Assembly (NCBI RefSeq): GCF_017495225.1
Contig: NZ_JAFEIG010000013.1
Location: 1 to 64,000, forward strand
Direction: 5' to 3'
Source: Daejeonella sp.
Lineage (GTDB): Bacteria > Bacteroidota > Bacteroidia > Sphingobacteriales > Sphingobacteriaceae
Length of the DNA stretch: 64,000 nt
The notes under the pieces are model-generated. The model was not told the DNA's origin, made no database searches, and saw only the letters and a list, made by a program, of their open reading frames with translations. The position numbers were made by a program, and so were the translations under genes. Shown piece after piece: positions 42,735 through 52,066 of the stretch (positions are counted from its first letter, which is position 1; each line of letters opens with the position of its first letter).

Positions 42735-43379
42735 ATGACTTTTGAAGAATTTTTACTAAAAAAGAAAATTGATCCTGTTCAGCTGCAAGATGCTGATCAG
42801 GATTTTTTTGATGAATTTAAAAGTCATTTTATTGAAATGGGCGAAAAAAGCTTCGACCATAGTAAAAAATTCTGGTTCAATAAGTTAAGAAGAGCAAACC
42901 CACTAGCAGAAGTGGTGAAAATAGCGGTGGCACCGCAGGCTGAGGCACTCGAAGCCTCGTCATTTGAAACCCACAAAGCCCCGGTGGCTGAGGCCATGGT
43001 ACCGCAGGCTGAGGCACTCGAAAGCCCGGTGGCTGAGGCCATGGTAACGCAGGCTGAGGCTCTCGAAAGCCCGGTGGCTGAGGCACTCGAAGCCAAAGCC
43101 AAACCCGCCTTCAAACCCCGATTCAAAGCAAATATTAATACAGAAATAAAGAATAATCAGGTAGAAGAAACCGAAACACCCAATTCCGAACCTACAAAAC
43201 CCACAAACACAGCAAAACCCGCCTTCAAACCTCGATTTAAGGCCCCTGCAAAGCCCGCAGATGAATTAGATGTTAAAGAATCAGGTATTGCTCCTCCGAA
43301 TGAGATCGTTGATCCTAAGCCAGCTTATAGGCCTCGTTTTAAGGCTGGGGGTGTGAAGAAGGATGAGAAAGGGGAATAA
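42735..43379 (+). CDS. Hypothetical repeat protein
   Basis: 214 residues, not a recognised family. An acidic/helical N-terminal part (about 1-60; FEEFLLKKKIDPVQL) is followed by a low-complexity region with near-identical units (PVAEAMVPQAEALES) at about 74-118. Three to four copies of the basic motif KPAFKPRFKA / KPAYRPRFKA follow. The PVAEA repeats are encoded by unusually GC-rich DNA (about 42935-43095). It lies 8 bp downstream of yebC, so probably co-transcribed. Confidence 0.7.
   Translation: MTFEEFLLKKKIDPVQLQDADQDFFDEFKSHFIEMGEKSFDHSKKFWFNKLRRANPLAEVVKIAVAPQAEALEASSFETHKAPVAEAMVPQAEALESPVAEAMVTQAEALESPVAEALEAKAKPAFKPRFKANINTEIKNNQVEETETPNSEPTKPTNTAKPAFKPRFKAPAKPADELDVKESGIAPPNEIVDPKPAYRPRFKAGGVKKDEKGE
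42935..43095 (+). repeat. GC-rich in-frame repeat
   Basis: About three imperfect units built on GTGGCTGAGGC and CTGAGGCACTCGAA within the coding region above, markedly richer in G+C than the flanks. The unit resembles intergenic REP-like elements of the GTGGCTGAGC-GGAGTCGAAGCC type seen in many Bacteroidota. Confidence 0.6.
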
Positions 43380-44105
43380 TAATAAGCCAAGAATGTTGCC
43401 GTCATTCTTCAACCCTTCATCATTCATGGCAAATTCCTGCATAGTAAAGTCCCGCAAAACCTGAGTAGCCCATTTTCTGAATTATATTGCTCATTCTGAA
43501 TTGACCTTATATCCTAATGATGGCTGACAAATTATAATGTTATGTATTATACGTTTTGCCCTCTTTGGCAGTTATTCGAAAATTTCGAACAACTGTCTCT
43601 TCTTCTAGCTCTCTATCCTTTAGTATCTCTTTAAGATGTAATTGATGGTATGGGTTTCTACCTGATATAAGTCAGCTTTTATTTTTGGCCTTGGTAAATT
43701 CAGGCTATGTTGCTTGGAAAGCAGTCGCCCGCTTGTAAGGGCAATCAAATGTGCCCCAATGTGCGGTTGGCATTTTATTTCTGTTGTTCATGATGTTCAA
43801 TGCCCTTGGCTTTTAGCATTGGAGGAAACGTTTGGCGGCTTGGCGTAGTGGTGTATTTTTAGCACAAAAGTTCAATCGAAGAACTGCACTTGAACCTTGC
43901 ACTAAACTGTCATAGAAGCACTGAACTCGCCATTACACCAAACCGCTTTAGCGGTACGGTGTTCTTTTCGTAAGACGATATGTCTGTTTTCTGCTGCATT
44001 ACCCTTTGGTTGGGCGTTATGTAGTCAAGCTCTTTTGAAGGTTTTTGTCTATAAGTTAACTCGTGCTACCTGCAAATGTGCTTGACTACTGTACTGGCAG
44101 TTCGA
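43380..44105. other. 726-bp non-coding left end of the accessory region
   Basis: No gene is seen. The stretch begins the accessory region. It contains an attC-like palindrome (43827-43946) and, further left, the motif CAAATGTGCCCCAATGTGC, which recurs in similar form at 54210-54230 (CAAATGTGCTAAATGTGC). The rest is unremarkable AT-rich sequence. Confidence 0.6.
43827..43946 (-). repeat. attC-like imperfect palindrome E0
   Basis: The ends are imperfectly complementary (CTTGGCGTAGTGGTG on the left; complement of CGCCATTACACCAAA on the right, with several mismatches that would be G-T pairs in folded single strand). The centre has AGTTC...GAACT and GTTCAA...TTGAAC inverted repeats. It aligns along its length with the element at 55341-55437. 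It lies downstream of the specificity-subunit gene. Confidence 0.6.
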
Positions 44106-45161
44106 TTAATATTTTCCTTCTTCTTTCTTCCGTTGAACATATAAAACAACATCTTTAATCACTAGTTTATGAATTGCAGATATTATCGTCTCCATAATTT
44201 CATAATCTGGCTTGTTGTGTTTAACTGGTAATGAAATATCTAATACGTCAGCATCTTTAGCGTAAAAGTTTCTACCGTAGTTAAATTGACCATTGTAGGA
44301 TGATTTATGAATTGCAGAAGTAACAAATATAGATGCGTACTTTGGCAACTTGTCTGTATGAACGACCGCAATATGGTCGTCACCACCATATTTGTAATTT
44401 CTGTATTTGGCTGAACCAAACATATCGATTGTGGACGTGTTTGCCGAAAATACTGTTACATTATTGCCAATAAACTCTGAAACACCTTCGTCTGTTTCGC
44501 CTGCTGTTACAAATGGTAATGAACCCGAAATTCTGTCTGCACTTTTAAGTCTTTTCCCACGAGTTGCTTTTCCAAATAAAATTTCAAGTTTGAATGATTG
44601 CCATTTCAAATCTTTATAATTTTCGATTATTTGTTTTTCTTTTGATGTCAGTTCGTAATATTTAATTCCATTCTCGATAAGAAAATTTTCAACTTTTGAG
44701 ATACCTTCAACTTCTATACTTGAAATTATTCTTTGTATAAACTCAAAATCTATTTTACCATTTTTGGTTGGCAATAAGATTTTAGTTTTATTCATTTTCG
44801 CTCGATTAAATTTATTTCCATAATCATACTTCTTTGCTGTTGAAATTCTACTTGCAGAAATAATAGCGCTTGCAATTGATTTGTTGAAAGGCGTAAACTT
44901 TGGCACTAAATGTTGAATATGAGAATATCCAATAAAATCTTTTTCTTGATAAAACATTGTGTCTGCTCCCATAGTAGTGTCCGAGCAAGTAATAGCATTG
45001 CCCTTGTTGTTCGCTTTTAAGTTAGAGAAGCCCATTATTCCATTCTCTGTTGATGAATTAGTAACCAATGGAACTTTGCCGTTTTTACTTAATATTTCTC
45101 CGTTTTCTAAATGATACCATTTTGTTGGGTTGATACAAAATAAATCACCTAATTCGTACAC
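44106..45161 (-). CDS. BcgI-like restriction system specificity subunit
   Basis: 351 residues from a GTG at 45161, but the frame stays open upstream and encodes [13 protein letters not shown], which looks like genuine N-terminus leading into VYELGDLF. The true start may therefore lie up to 45215 (an ATT; no ATG/GTG/TTG in frame), overlapping the methylase gene. Two target-recognition-like halves (W-x-LGDLF and [12 protein letters not shown]) indicate sequence recognition. With the fused nuclease-methylase upstream it fits the A2B layout of type IIB BcgI-like enzymes (B subunit of similar length). Confidence 0.85.
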   Translation of the reverse strand: MYELGDLFCINPTKWYHLENGEILSKNGKVPLVTNSSTENGIMGFSNLKANNKGNAITCSDTTMGADTMFYQEKDFIGYSHIQHLVPKFTPFNKSIASAIISASRISTAKKYDYGNKFNRAKMNKTKILLPTKNGKIDFEFIQRIISSIEVEGISKVENFLIENGIKYYELTSKEKQIIENYKDLKWQSFKLEILFGKATRGKRLKSADRISGSLPFVTAGETDEGVSEFIGNNVTVFSANTSTIDMFGSAKYRNYKYGGDDHIAVVHTDKLPKYASIFVTSAIHKSSYNGQFNYGRNFYAKDADVLDISLPVKHNKPDYEIMETIISAIHKLVIKDVVLYVQRKKEEGKY

Positions 45162-45162
45162 A

Positions 45163-45199
45163 CCCCACTTAACGTTTTTCAGTTCTTCGTTAAGTGGGG
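45163..45199. promoter_or_regulatory. Perfect 12-bp inverted repeat at RM gene junction
   Basis: CCCCACTTAACG (45163-45174) and CGTTAAGTGGGG (45188-45199) around a 13-nt loop, just past the methylase stop and upstream of or within the start of the specificity gene. It could limit translation of the S subunit or act in autoregulation. Confidence 0.6.
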
Positions 45200-45202
45200 T
45201 AT

Positions 45203-47233
45203 CTACTTTCCCAATGTATCAAGATTTTGATGTTTTAAAATTGTGCCTATCTCCCATGCTAAATATTCACCTACCGTTTTCTTAAAATCTTGCAATGCTG
45301 GTTTAGTATCAATGGGAGAAGATTGATTCCAATCTGCTCCATTATTAGGGTCTATTGTGCCTTCAAAATACTCTCTATCTGAAAAAATTTTAAGTTTACT
45401 TTTACCAAATCGAACCAAATCAACAACTTCTTGATAACGTTCTTTCGCTTGGTCTGTGTCTTTTAGATTGTTACTCGCTTTTTTTCGGTTTGCTCTTGTG
45501 TATCCGTCATTAGAAAAGTCAATGAATTTCACAATATCATCTTTGTGATGCTTTTCATCAACCTTGAAAACATAAATATTTGTATTTACACTTGCTTTAC
45601 CAATAAATATGTCTACTGGCATTTTGATACTTGCTAAAAGTGAATGTTTTGCTAAAATTCTTTTATTGTAATCTATTGCTTTGCCTGAACCTGAAGAATT
45701 TTGTATGATAATTGCAGCATAACCTTTATTCATCATTCCTAAAGCTTTTTCAACGAAATTCATCCCGTTTCCTAAAGCTGAATATGGTGGATTTAGTATA
45801 AAAGCATCGGCTGGGAATTTCCTGTCAGTTTTTCCAAAACCATATTTTCCGTCAAAATCTTTTATGGAGTCAAGATTCAAAATGTTTGAACTTCCATCAC
45901 CCATTAAAATCATATTCAAAATTGCTAACATATAAATATCAGGAAGCAATTCTAAACCAAGTAATTGTTCAGCTTTTATACTTATTTCTTTTTGTATAAG
46001 TTCTTGTGGCGACCTAATATTTTCCTTTGCATCATTAAGCATTTCGTTCATAGCAGCAACTAACAAGCCTGCTGAGCCTGTTGCAAAATCCCATACAAAA
46101 GAATCCTTATTAACTCTTGCTAGTTTTACCAATAAATTTGCAACGTATGAAGGTGTTAAAACAACATCATTTAGTTTGTCTTGCGAAAAGCCAAGCCAAC
46201 CGTACATTTCATTAAACAGCTTTCCTGTAAAGTCTGTTGTTAAGCCTATTTTGTAATAAATACCTAAATCATCTACTATTTTGGTGAATACTCTTTTAAT
46301 TTGACTTTCTCCATTTTCAACCTTGTTAATATTGTCGGTTGTTAATGTATTGTCTAAAGCTCTTGTAACAAATAGTTTCTTTTCGTTAGGTATATCTTTA
46401 ATGTCTAAAAATGCCTTTATTTTTCGTAAAATAATGTCGCCATCTTTATTACCTTTTTCAACGGAAGATTTTAAATCAGATTTATCTAGTGCAGTAACTT
46501 TGTTAGGCACTCCGATGGTTGCCATAATTGATGCAGCAACTAAATAAACACGATCCTTTTCACCGATTCCTTTTTCGTTGTCAAAAATATGCTGATTAAG
46601 TTTTGTTAGAGTTTGGTCTATTTCCCTTTCTCGCTGCTCTTTTAGTTTGTCAAGTTCTTCGGTTGTAAGTTTTAATGTTTTAACTTTTTCTATGAAACTC
46701 TCAAAGTTTTTCGGAGCTAAAAATGAAAAGTCTGTATATTCTCCAACTTTTTGACCTGCACCAAGATTGATTTTGGAAACATAATAAACGCCAATTGAAT
46801 AATGGATTTTACCTGTTTCGTCTTTGTGTCCTGTCATACCGATAGCTATAATGTCTGTATAGCTTGTATGATGTAGCAAAGCATTAGAATAATGAATAGC
46901 ACCGTTTACAGCATAAGAATTGATGTTCTTAAAATTCGGTTCGTTTTTAGAAGTTCTGTTTTCAACTTGGCCATCAGCATCAAGTTTAACTAATTTATCT
47001 TTGTAACCTTTGTACTCGATAAGGACAGGAAAATATTCTAAATTTTTATTTTGTAACAAAATTTTTGCATCTGGCCTGTTTGCACCTGTCCCGCCATTTT
47101 TTGAATAATAGTCTTGAAGTGCTTTGTCTATTTCAGCATTTACTGATTCTTGTTCAAGTTTATAATCAACTTCATATGATTTAAGCCAACCATTTGCAAG
47201 GTCCGCTATATTGGGTTCTATTGATTGTGCCAT
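45203..47233 (-). CDS. BcgI-like fused endonuclease-methyltransferase subunit
   Basis: 676 residues. The N-terminal part (about 1-90) looks like a PD-(D/E)xK nuclease: DAKILLQN followed by [12 protein letters not shown] (D, E-x-K). A helical linker and an N6-adenine methylase domain follow, with SAM motif [13 protein letters not shown] (near 387) and catalytic NPPY ([12 protein letters not shown], near 480). BcgI-type enzymes fuse nuclease and methylase in one chain and use a separate specificity subunit, as encoded immediately downstream. They cut DNA on both sides of the site. The nuclease call is from motif reading. Confidence 0.85.
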   Translation of the reverse strand: MAQSIEPNIADLANGWLKSYEVDYKLEQESVNAEIDKALQDYYSKNGGTGANRPDAKILLQNKNLEYFPVLIEYKGYKDKLVKLDADGQVENRTSKNEPNFKNINSYAVNGAIHYSNALLHHTSYTDIIAIGMTGHKDETGKIHYSIGVYYVSKINLGAGQKVGEYTDFSFLAPKNFESFIEKVKTLKLTTEELDKLKEQREREIDQTLTKLNQHIFDNEKGIGEKDRVYLVAASIMATIGVPNKVTALDKSDLKSSVEKGNKDGDIILRKIKAFLDIKDIPNEKKLFVTRALDNTLTTDNINKVENGESQIKRVFTKIVDDLGIYYKIGLTTDFTGKLFNEMYGWLGFSQDKLNDVVLTPSYVANLLVKLARVNKDSFVWDFATGSAGLLVAAMNEMLNDAKENIRSPQELIQKEISIKAEQLLGLELLPDIYMLAILNMILMGDGSSNILNLDSIKDFDGKYGFGKTDRKFPADAFILNPPYSALGNGMNFVEKALGMMNKGYAAIIIQNSSGSGKAIDYNKRILAKHSLLASIKMPVDIFIGKASVNTNIYVFKVDEKHHKDDIVKFIDFSNDGYTRANRKKASNNLKDTDQAKERYQEVVDLVRFGKSKLKIFSDREYFEGTIDPNNGADWNQSSPIDTKPALQDFKKTVGEYLAWEIGTILKHQNLDTLGK

Positions 47234-47623
47234 TTATTTTGTCAATTCGTTTTGGTCGTAAAGTTAATTTTTTTATGCGTTTTTGTGTCCAAATTCGTCA
47301 TCAAATTGTTAACCTTTCACTTGTCGCATGGTGGTTGGGCTTTGGGTGCGGTCAGGTAAAATTAAATGTGCTATAAAAGCATTGGTTTGTGTTTTGGCTT
47401 GTAGCTTTTTTAATTTTACGAAAGGATGGCATTTTGTTTATCATTTTAATGTTCGTTTATCGCCTGTTGTGCGGTCTTTTAGGGTTGCAGCTAATGTTTT
47501 CGAGCTTTGCGTTCGGGCGGGTTTCGGAGCACAAAACTGTCAACCTGCACTACACTTGAATAAAAGCATAAAGTTTGAAGGTCACCCTGCCTGACGCAAA
47601 ACCCGTTTTGGCAGCAGTATTAT
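47234..47623. other. 390-bp non-coding stretch with attC-like palindrome E1
   Basis: It lies between the RM pair and the three-gene operon. Its right part, 47501-47615, is an attC-like palindrome: TTTGCGTTCGGGCGGG at the left end is nearly complementary to CCCTGCCTGACGCAAAA at the right end. GGTTGGGCTTTGGGTGCGGTC at 47332-47352 looks like part of another, degenerate element. No gene is seen. Confidence 0.55.
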
Positions 47624-47863
47624 TCATTTTTTGTCAGGAAAGTAATGTCTATAAACTACAAAAATTGATCCACCTAGTATTATGTCAAAACAACCATAAA
47701 TCATTCTAGTTGTGTTGTCATCTGTCTCGATTAAAAAGTAAAGCACAATAAAAAATGCAAAAAGACCGGCTATAACTAAAATAGATTTGATGATCATAGT
47801 AAAAATTATTTCATATACCTGAACTCTTGCTTTTGTCAACTCAATATTTTCTTTATTGCTCAT
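47624..47863 (-). CDS. Small two-TM protein of three-gene operon
   Basis: 79 residues, unrecognised. Two hydrophobic helices (about 22-46, MIIKSILVIAGLFAFFIVLYF; and about 55-70, IYGCFDIILGGSIFVVY) with a short loop. It overlaps the Zn-ribbon gene by 4 bp (ATGA), so it is translationally coupled. A membrane effector role is conceivable by analogy with other defence operons but is not shown by the sequence. Confidence 0.7.
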   Translation of the reverse strand: MSNKENIELTKARVQVYEIIFTMIIKSILVIAGLFAFFIVLYFLIETDDNTTRMIYGCFDIILGGSIFVVYRHYFPDKK

Positions 47864-48234
47864 ACAACTGCCTTATTAAGTTGATAAAATTCAATTTTTA
47901 AAATCTCGGACTTTTTGAACTCGTGTTTGGCGTTCTCTAGCATTAAGCAATTGTCGCACTCTATATTTTCAGGTATCTCTTTTTCTGAATTGTAATGAGT
48001 TATAAGTTTACCGCAGTCAGGACACTCAAGACCTATTCTCTTTTTAAAGAGGTTCTCTTTAACTGCTATTTCGCATAAAGTTTTTGCAGTTGGAGTATTT
48101 AGGTTGTAAAAACTCCGAATGTTTTCAACATAAATCCTATCAGGATTAGTTGCATTGATAACATCAAGTCGTTTATCAATAAAACGGCCTACGAACGATT
48201 TATCAATTATTTGAAAGAATTTCTCTAACCACAT
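47860..48234 (-). CDS. Zinc-ribbon protein of three-gene operon
   Basis: 124 residues, unrecognised. An N-terminal helical part (about 1-65), possibly winged-helix-like (NLNTPTAKTLCEIAVKENLF), precedes a four-cysteine zinc ribbon: CPDCGK near 76 and CDNC near 95. It starts inside the end of the upstream gene (32-bp overlap) and overlaps the downstream gene by 4 bp, so the three genes form a tight translation unit. Confidence 0.7.
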   Translation of the reverse strand: MWLEKFFQIIDKSFVGRFIDKRLDVINATNPDRIYVENIRSFYNLNTPTAKTLCEIAVKENLFKKRIGLECPDCGKLITHYNSEKEIPENIECDNCLMLENAKHEFKKSEILKIEFYQLNKAVV

Positions 48235-49063
48235 TTTTGTTTTGATTTGCGTTTTTTGAAAATAAAGGTATGCTTATTTGTCCACTGGAAGGGTCAACCG
48301 TAAAATGTTCAGGAAGAACTTCATCATCTCTTAGATATTTAAAAATCATTTTCCTTAACGGTGCATTCACTAAATTTTGGTAAACATCTGGATATTGGCT
48401 CTTAAGAGTATAATTCTCATCCATAGTTTCAGTTGTAGTTGACCTATCTTTTTTCCATTTAGCATATTTTGAATCTACCGAATCATTTGCCCAAAGTTGC
48501 TTTATACCCCTGTTAAGGTCACATATAGTGAGGTTTAAATGTGCAAAATGTGCACATACTTGTTCTATAATTGATAACTCGTCATTCACCTTTTCAGCAT
48601 TTATTACTCTTCTGTTTTGGTCAAAATAATTGCTCATATTTTTTTCTAAAATAGTTGCATAGAATATAAGGTGAGTATTCGAAAGCACTATTTGTATGGG
48701 TTGGTGAAAACGTAAAGTCGCTTCTTCAAATGGATTTGTCAAGATTACTCTAAAGTCTACAATAGGTGAAATTGTTATTGTTTTCGCTCCAACGAGGTTA
48801 GTTTGGTGAACAATATCAATAGGGAATTGATTTAATTTTAAGTTGTTAGGAGTTGGTGCTTGTCCAATATTGTAAATGTAAATATGTTGCTTTGTGTTTT
48901 CTAAGTTTACGTAGCAAAAAGAGTCAATTATGGATTTTGTATTCCCATTTAATATTTCATTATAGAGTTCGTCTGAAACATTTGTAGAATTAAAATGCTC
49001 TTTCAGAACTTTTACAGGAAAAAGTCTAAGAAGTCTTTTTGAAATGTCACGTAGTGTATTCAT
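48203..49063 (-). CDS. Hypothetical protein, first gene of three-gene operon
   Basis: 286 residues, not recognised. It appears soluble, with mixed alpha/beta composition; VDFRVILTNPFEEATLRFHQPIQIVLS and HFAHLNLTICDLNRGIKQLW are distinctive stretches. No signal peptide or TM. It sits just downstream of a conserved cassette-start box (49099-49150) and leads the operon with the zinc-ribbon and two-TM genes. Its place among RM, nuclease and toxin genes makes a defence role worth testing. Confidence 0.72.
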   Translation of the reverse strand: MNTLRDISKRLLRLFPVKVLKEHFNSTNVSDELYNEILNGNTKSIIDSFCYVNLENTKQHIYIYNIGQAPTPNNLKLNQFPIDIVHQTNLVGAKTITISPIVDFRVILTNPFEEATLRFHQPIQIVLSNTHLIFYATILEKNMSNYFDQNRRVINAEKVNDELSIIEQVCAHFAHLNLTICDLNRGIKQLWANDSVDSKYAKWKKDRSTTTETMDENYTLKSQYPDVYQNLVNAPLRKMIFKYLRDDEVLPEHFTVDPSSGQISIPLFSKNANQNKNVVREILSNN

Positions 49064-49098
49064 TTGTTAAAGTAAATTTGTCCGTTAATATTGCCACC

Positions 49099-49468
49099 AA
49101 CTCCGTTAAACCCGTAACAAAGTTTCACCCATACACCCAATTCCGGTTAGCTACTCGAAAATTTTATCGTTTTATTTATCCTCGAATATATTATTTTATC
49201 CCCAAAAGAAACAAAAACAATTCAATTAGAAATATAATATACTCAAAAAATAATAAATTTCCAAATAAACAAATACAATCGCCTAAAAAAGAAGCCATTA
49301 CAAGCTAATCCTCCCAATAGAAATTGAAAGAATAAGCTATTCAGGAAACATCATAAGAAAATTTGATTTTTTTGATTTCAGATAGATGGATTAGCTATAT
49401 CTGGAAGGAAAAGATCCAAGATAAAAATCAGGCGCTGCGAAGGCGGCATCCCAACGGTTTGCAGCTAC
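49099..49468 (-). repeat. Cassette-junction repeat copy 1
   Basis: It starts with the conserved box (49099-49150: AACTCC..., CCCATACACCC, GGTTAG). It continues with AT-rich DNA shared by all copies (TATAATATACTCAAAAAATA, TCGCCTAAAA) and ends with a remnant of the hydrolase 3' end. On the minus strand it reads ANRWDAAFAAPDF before losing frame, against ANHNSWDAAFAEPDF in the live gene. Confidence 0.85.
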
Positions 49469-49577
49469 CCGAAGCTGGTGATTTCGGAGCAATCACTTTC
49501 AACCAATTACCAAACTCTCTTTGGATCAGGAAACCCCGCCTTTTGGGGAGGTGCGGTTAGCAGTATTGGTTCTATTT

Positions 49578-50555
49578 CTAGTCCGCTTCATTATCAAACA
49601 GTTCGTGTAGTTTTTGTTGTAAAAGTTTCTTGTCAGGCAGTTGTGTTTTGTACTCCGAAACAAGAGTTGGGGAGAGGCTTCTGCTTAAAGCATATTCAAC
49701 AACCTCACTGTCTTTATCTTTACATAATAGAATTCCAATACTTGGATTTTCATTCGGCTTTTTCACATCTCTGTCCAATGCTTCTAAGTAAAAGTTCAGT
49801 TGCCCTAAATGGTCAGGTTTAAATTTGTCGGCTTTTAGTTCAAAGGCAACCAAGCATTGTAGTCCACGATGGTAGAATAATAAGTCAATAAAAAAGTCGC
49901 TGCTACCAACTTGGAGTTTATATTCTTCACCTATGAACAAAAAATCCTTACCCAGTTCAAGAATGAAGTTTTTCATTTGTCTTAAAAGTCCACGCTGCAA
50001 ATCACTTTCATTATGTGGCTCTGGTAAGTTTAAAAAATCAAATACATAACTATCTCTAAAAGTGCTTGAAATGTCGTGTTTGCTTTCTCTCAACGCTGTC
50101 GAGAGTATTAAGTTACCTAACATTGTCCGCTCGAAAAGACTTGAAGAGATTTGCCTATCTAGTTCTCTGTAACTGTAACTTTCTTTCTTGGCTAGTTTTA
50201 AATAAAATTCTCGTTCTTCAACATTTTTGCACCTTGAAAAAATAGCCAAATTATTTGACCAACTTATTTCTCTCAACAGTGTTGAGAGTTTTGGAAAGTC
50301 CTTGTAAGATTCGTAAAACTGTTTCATTCTCCACATATTCTTGTCGGAGAAGCCTTTAAGATTAGGTTCGTTTTGTTGAATATATTTTGCTAATTCAGAT
50401 ACCACAGAGTCGCCCCATTCAGCTTGTTCAATCTTATTGGTTATGTACTCTCCAATATTCCAATACAAATTAATCAGTTCAGCATTTACGGCTCTAATTG
50501 CATTTTCCCGTGATTGTTTTATAAGTTGAATGATGTCGGTAAATCGATTGTCCAT
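49578..50555 (-). CDS. YhcG/DUF1016 family PD-(D/E)xK nuclease
   Basis: 325 residues. An N-terminal helical domain (LIKQSRENAIRAVNAELINLYWNIG) and a C-terminal nuclease domain: LGKDFLFIGEEYKLQVGSSDFFIDLLFYHR and CLVAFELKAD (D...E-x-K) place it firmly in the DUF1016/YhcG family. Such proteins occur as solitary genes near RM and defence loci; their targets are not well defined. It is a single-gene cassette between junction repeats 1 and 2. The DNA between its stop and repeat 1 (49469-49577) has a degenerate palindrome. Confidence 0.9.
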   Translation of the reverse strand: MDNRFTDIIQLIKQSRENAIRAVNAELINLYWNIGEYITNKIEQAEWGDSVVSELAKYIQQNEPNLKGFSDKNMWRMKQFYESYKDFPKLSTLLREISWSNNLAIFSRCKNVEEREFYLKLAKKESYSYRELDRQISSSLFERTMLGNLILSTALRESKHDISSTFRDSYVFDFLNLPEPHNESDLQRGLLRQMKNFILELGKDFLFIGEEYKLQVGSSDFFIDLLFYHRGLQCLVAFELKADKFKPDHLGQLNFYLEALDRDVKKPNENPSIGILLCKDKDSEVVEYALSRSLSPTLVSEYKTQLPDKKLLQQKLHELFDNEAD

Positions 50556-50630
50556 TTTTATTTCTAAATGCTAAAAAATTATGTTTTCTAGTTGTTTGTC
50601 TGTTTGAAGCGGATTTTCACAATTACTGCT

Positions 50631-50992
50631 AACTCCCTTATCCCCGATACAAATTTCACACACCCATCCGACACTGGCTAGAAATACGAAATTTCTTATC
50701 GTTTTAATTATCTACCTATATATTGTTTTATCCACAAGAAACAAAAACAAATCAATTAGAAATATAATATACTCAAAAAAATAATAAATTTCCAAATACA
50801 ATCGCCTAAAAAGACCTCATTACAAGCTAATCTTCCCAATAAAATTGAAAGAATAAGCTAGTCAGGAAACCTTATTGGAAAATTCGATTATTTTTTAATT
50901 TCAGAGAGATGGAATAGCTATTTTGGGAAAGAAAAGATCCAAGATAAAAAATTAAGGTCTGAGGAGGCGGCATCCCAACGGTTTGCAGCTAC
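50631..50992 (-). repeat. Cassette-junction repeat copy 2
   Basis: Same organisation as copy 1, with box at 50631-50681. Its hydrolase remnant is in frame through the stop: the minus strand reads NRWDAASSDLNFLSWIFSFPK then stop, parallel to the live gene's NSWDAAFAEPDFLSWIFSFRR. It is the best-preserved remnant. Confidence 0.87.
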
Positions 50993-51096
50993 AAGATTTG
51001 GCGATTTCGAAGATGAAAACTGTCTGCCACCACCGTACTTGACACGAAGCATAAAGCTTCATTTAACCAAGAGCCGCCAATTTCTTGTAGGTGCTG

Positions 51097-52035
51097 TTAC
51101 TTACCGTATTTCTTTTCAAGGTCATTTATCAAGTTGCTAAATACATAGTCGTGCTCTTGTCTGATACCAAGTTCTTCCAATGGTTGCCAATAAAATCTTG
51201 GTGTCAAAACAGAAGTGTATGTTGTAATTCTCGTCATTTTACATTGGTTGTCACCAACTTTGTCAAAATAGTATATTGCTTCTTTGAAGCCAAGCCAATT
51301 TCGTCCGACAAGTTTGTAGTCAATTACGTCCATTTTTAAGACTTTGCCACGTTCAAGTTTGGTAATTTTCTCAACGATTGTTCCGCTACCAAAGTCGTGT
51401 TTGCTTGATTTACCTGCTTTGAAATAGCAAGTTCTCAGTCCGCCAACTTCTTCTTTTTCTAATACGCATTTTGTTGGAATAGGAAGGTCAAAATACATTA
51501 GATAAGGTTTCTCTGCATCTAAGGTGTCAACTGATTTAATTGCGTCATAAACTTGTTCGGGTGTGTAGTTAAAAACTTGTTCTGTTTTTACTTCATTTAT
51601 GACTTCTTTGTCTGTTTTTAGAAAATGTTCTGTCGGTGCAGCAATAAGAAATGGAATAAGAGGTAAAAACAAAACAGAAAGTCTGTTAGTGTCTTTGATT
51701 TGCCTGTATCGTCTTACTAAATGCGTAATTACATAACCTAAGAAAATTAAAGGAACAACAATCGGAAGTGTCATTACGATACATAAAAGTCCAGATAGTC
51801 CTGGAAACACCAAACAGATAAGAACGATTGTAGTTGTTATCAATGCTCCCCAAAGTATATATTTTTTGTTTGGCATTGCTCCCAAAGCAACTCCTAATAC
51901 GATTGGCAAAAGAATGAAAAATACCCAACTATAATCTACAAGTCCAAGAAATAGAAATGCAATTCCTGTCCCAAGAAATATGAGTGTCAAAATTATTGAT
52001 AGTTGGAAACTTCGGTCTTTAAGTATTTCTTTCAC
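51097..52035 (-). CDS. Membrane protein with C-terminal SRPBCC domain
   Basis: About 312 residues from a GTG at 52035. An ATG at 52104 adds 23 residues, but that extension lies inside the conserved cassette box (52067-52118), so I prefer the GTG. Four or five TM helices fill about residues 10-140. They are followed by an SRPBCC/START-like domain (FNYTPEQVYDAIKSVD ... YKLVGRNWLGFKEAIYYF). The ligand is unknown. It is a single-gene cassette between junction repeats 2 and 3; a weak palindrome (TTGGCG...CGCCAA) follows the stop. Confidence 0.72.
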   Translation of the reverse strand: MKEILKDRSFQLSIILTLIFLGTGIAFLFLGLVDYSWVFFILLPIVLGVALGAMPNKKYILWGALITTTIVLICLVFPGLSGLLCIVMTLPIVVPLIFLGYVITHLVRRYRQIKDTNRLSVLFLPLIPFLIAAPTEHFLKTDKEVINEVKTEQVFNYTPEQVYDAIKSVDTLDAEKPYLMYFDLPIPTKCVLEKEEVGGLRTCYFKAGKSSKHDFGSGTIVEKITKLERGKVLKMDVIDYKLVGRNWLGFKEAIYYFDKVGDNQCKMTRITTYTSVLTPRFYWQPLEELGIRQEHDYVFSNLINDLEKKYGK

Positions 52036-52066
52036 TGTCTGTGTGTTGTTCGTTAATATGGCAGGT

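Noticed and set aside
42824..43126. Minus-strand frame rich in Ala/Ser opposite the repeat protein gene
   Set aside because: It is the antisense shadow of the GC-rich repeat; the + strand frame follows yebC and has the coherent KPRFKA motifs.
47194..47594. Plus-strand frames between the RM pair and three-gene operon
   Set aside because: They run through palindromic cassette-end DNA and have atypical, Cys/Trp/Phe-rich composition.
49039..49308. Plus-strand 89-codon frame over junction repeat 1
   Set aside because: Low-complexity Lys/Asn/Ile composition from AT-rich repeat DNA; not conserved in the other repeat copies.
49478..49822. Plus-strand 114-codon frame opposite the end of the YhcG gene
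   Set aside because: Mostly antisense to a well-supported nuclease gene and with unlikely composition.
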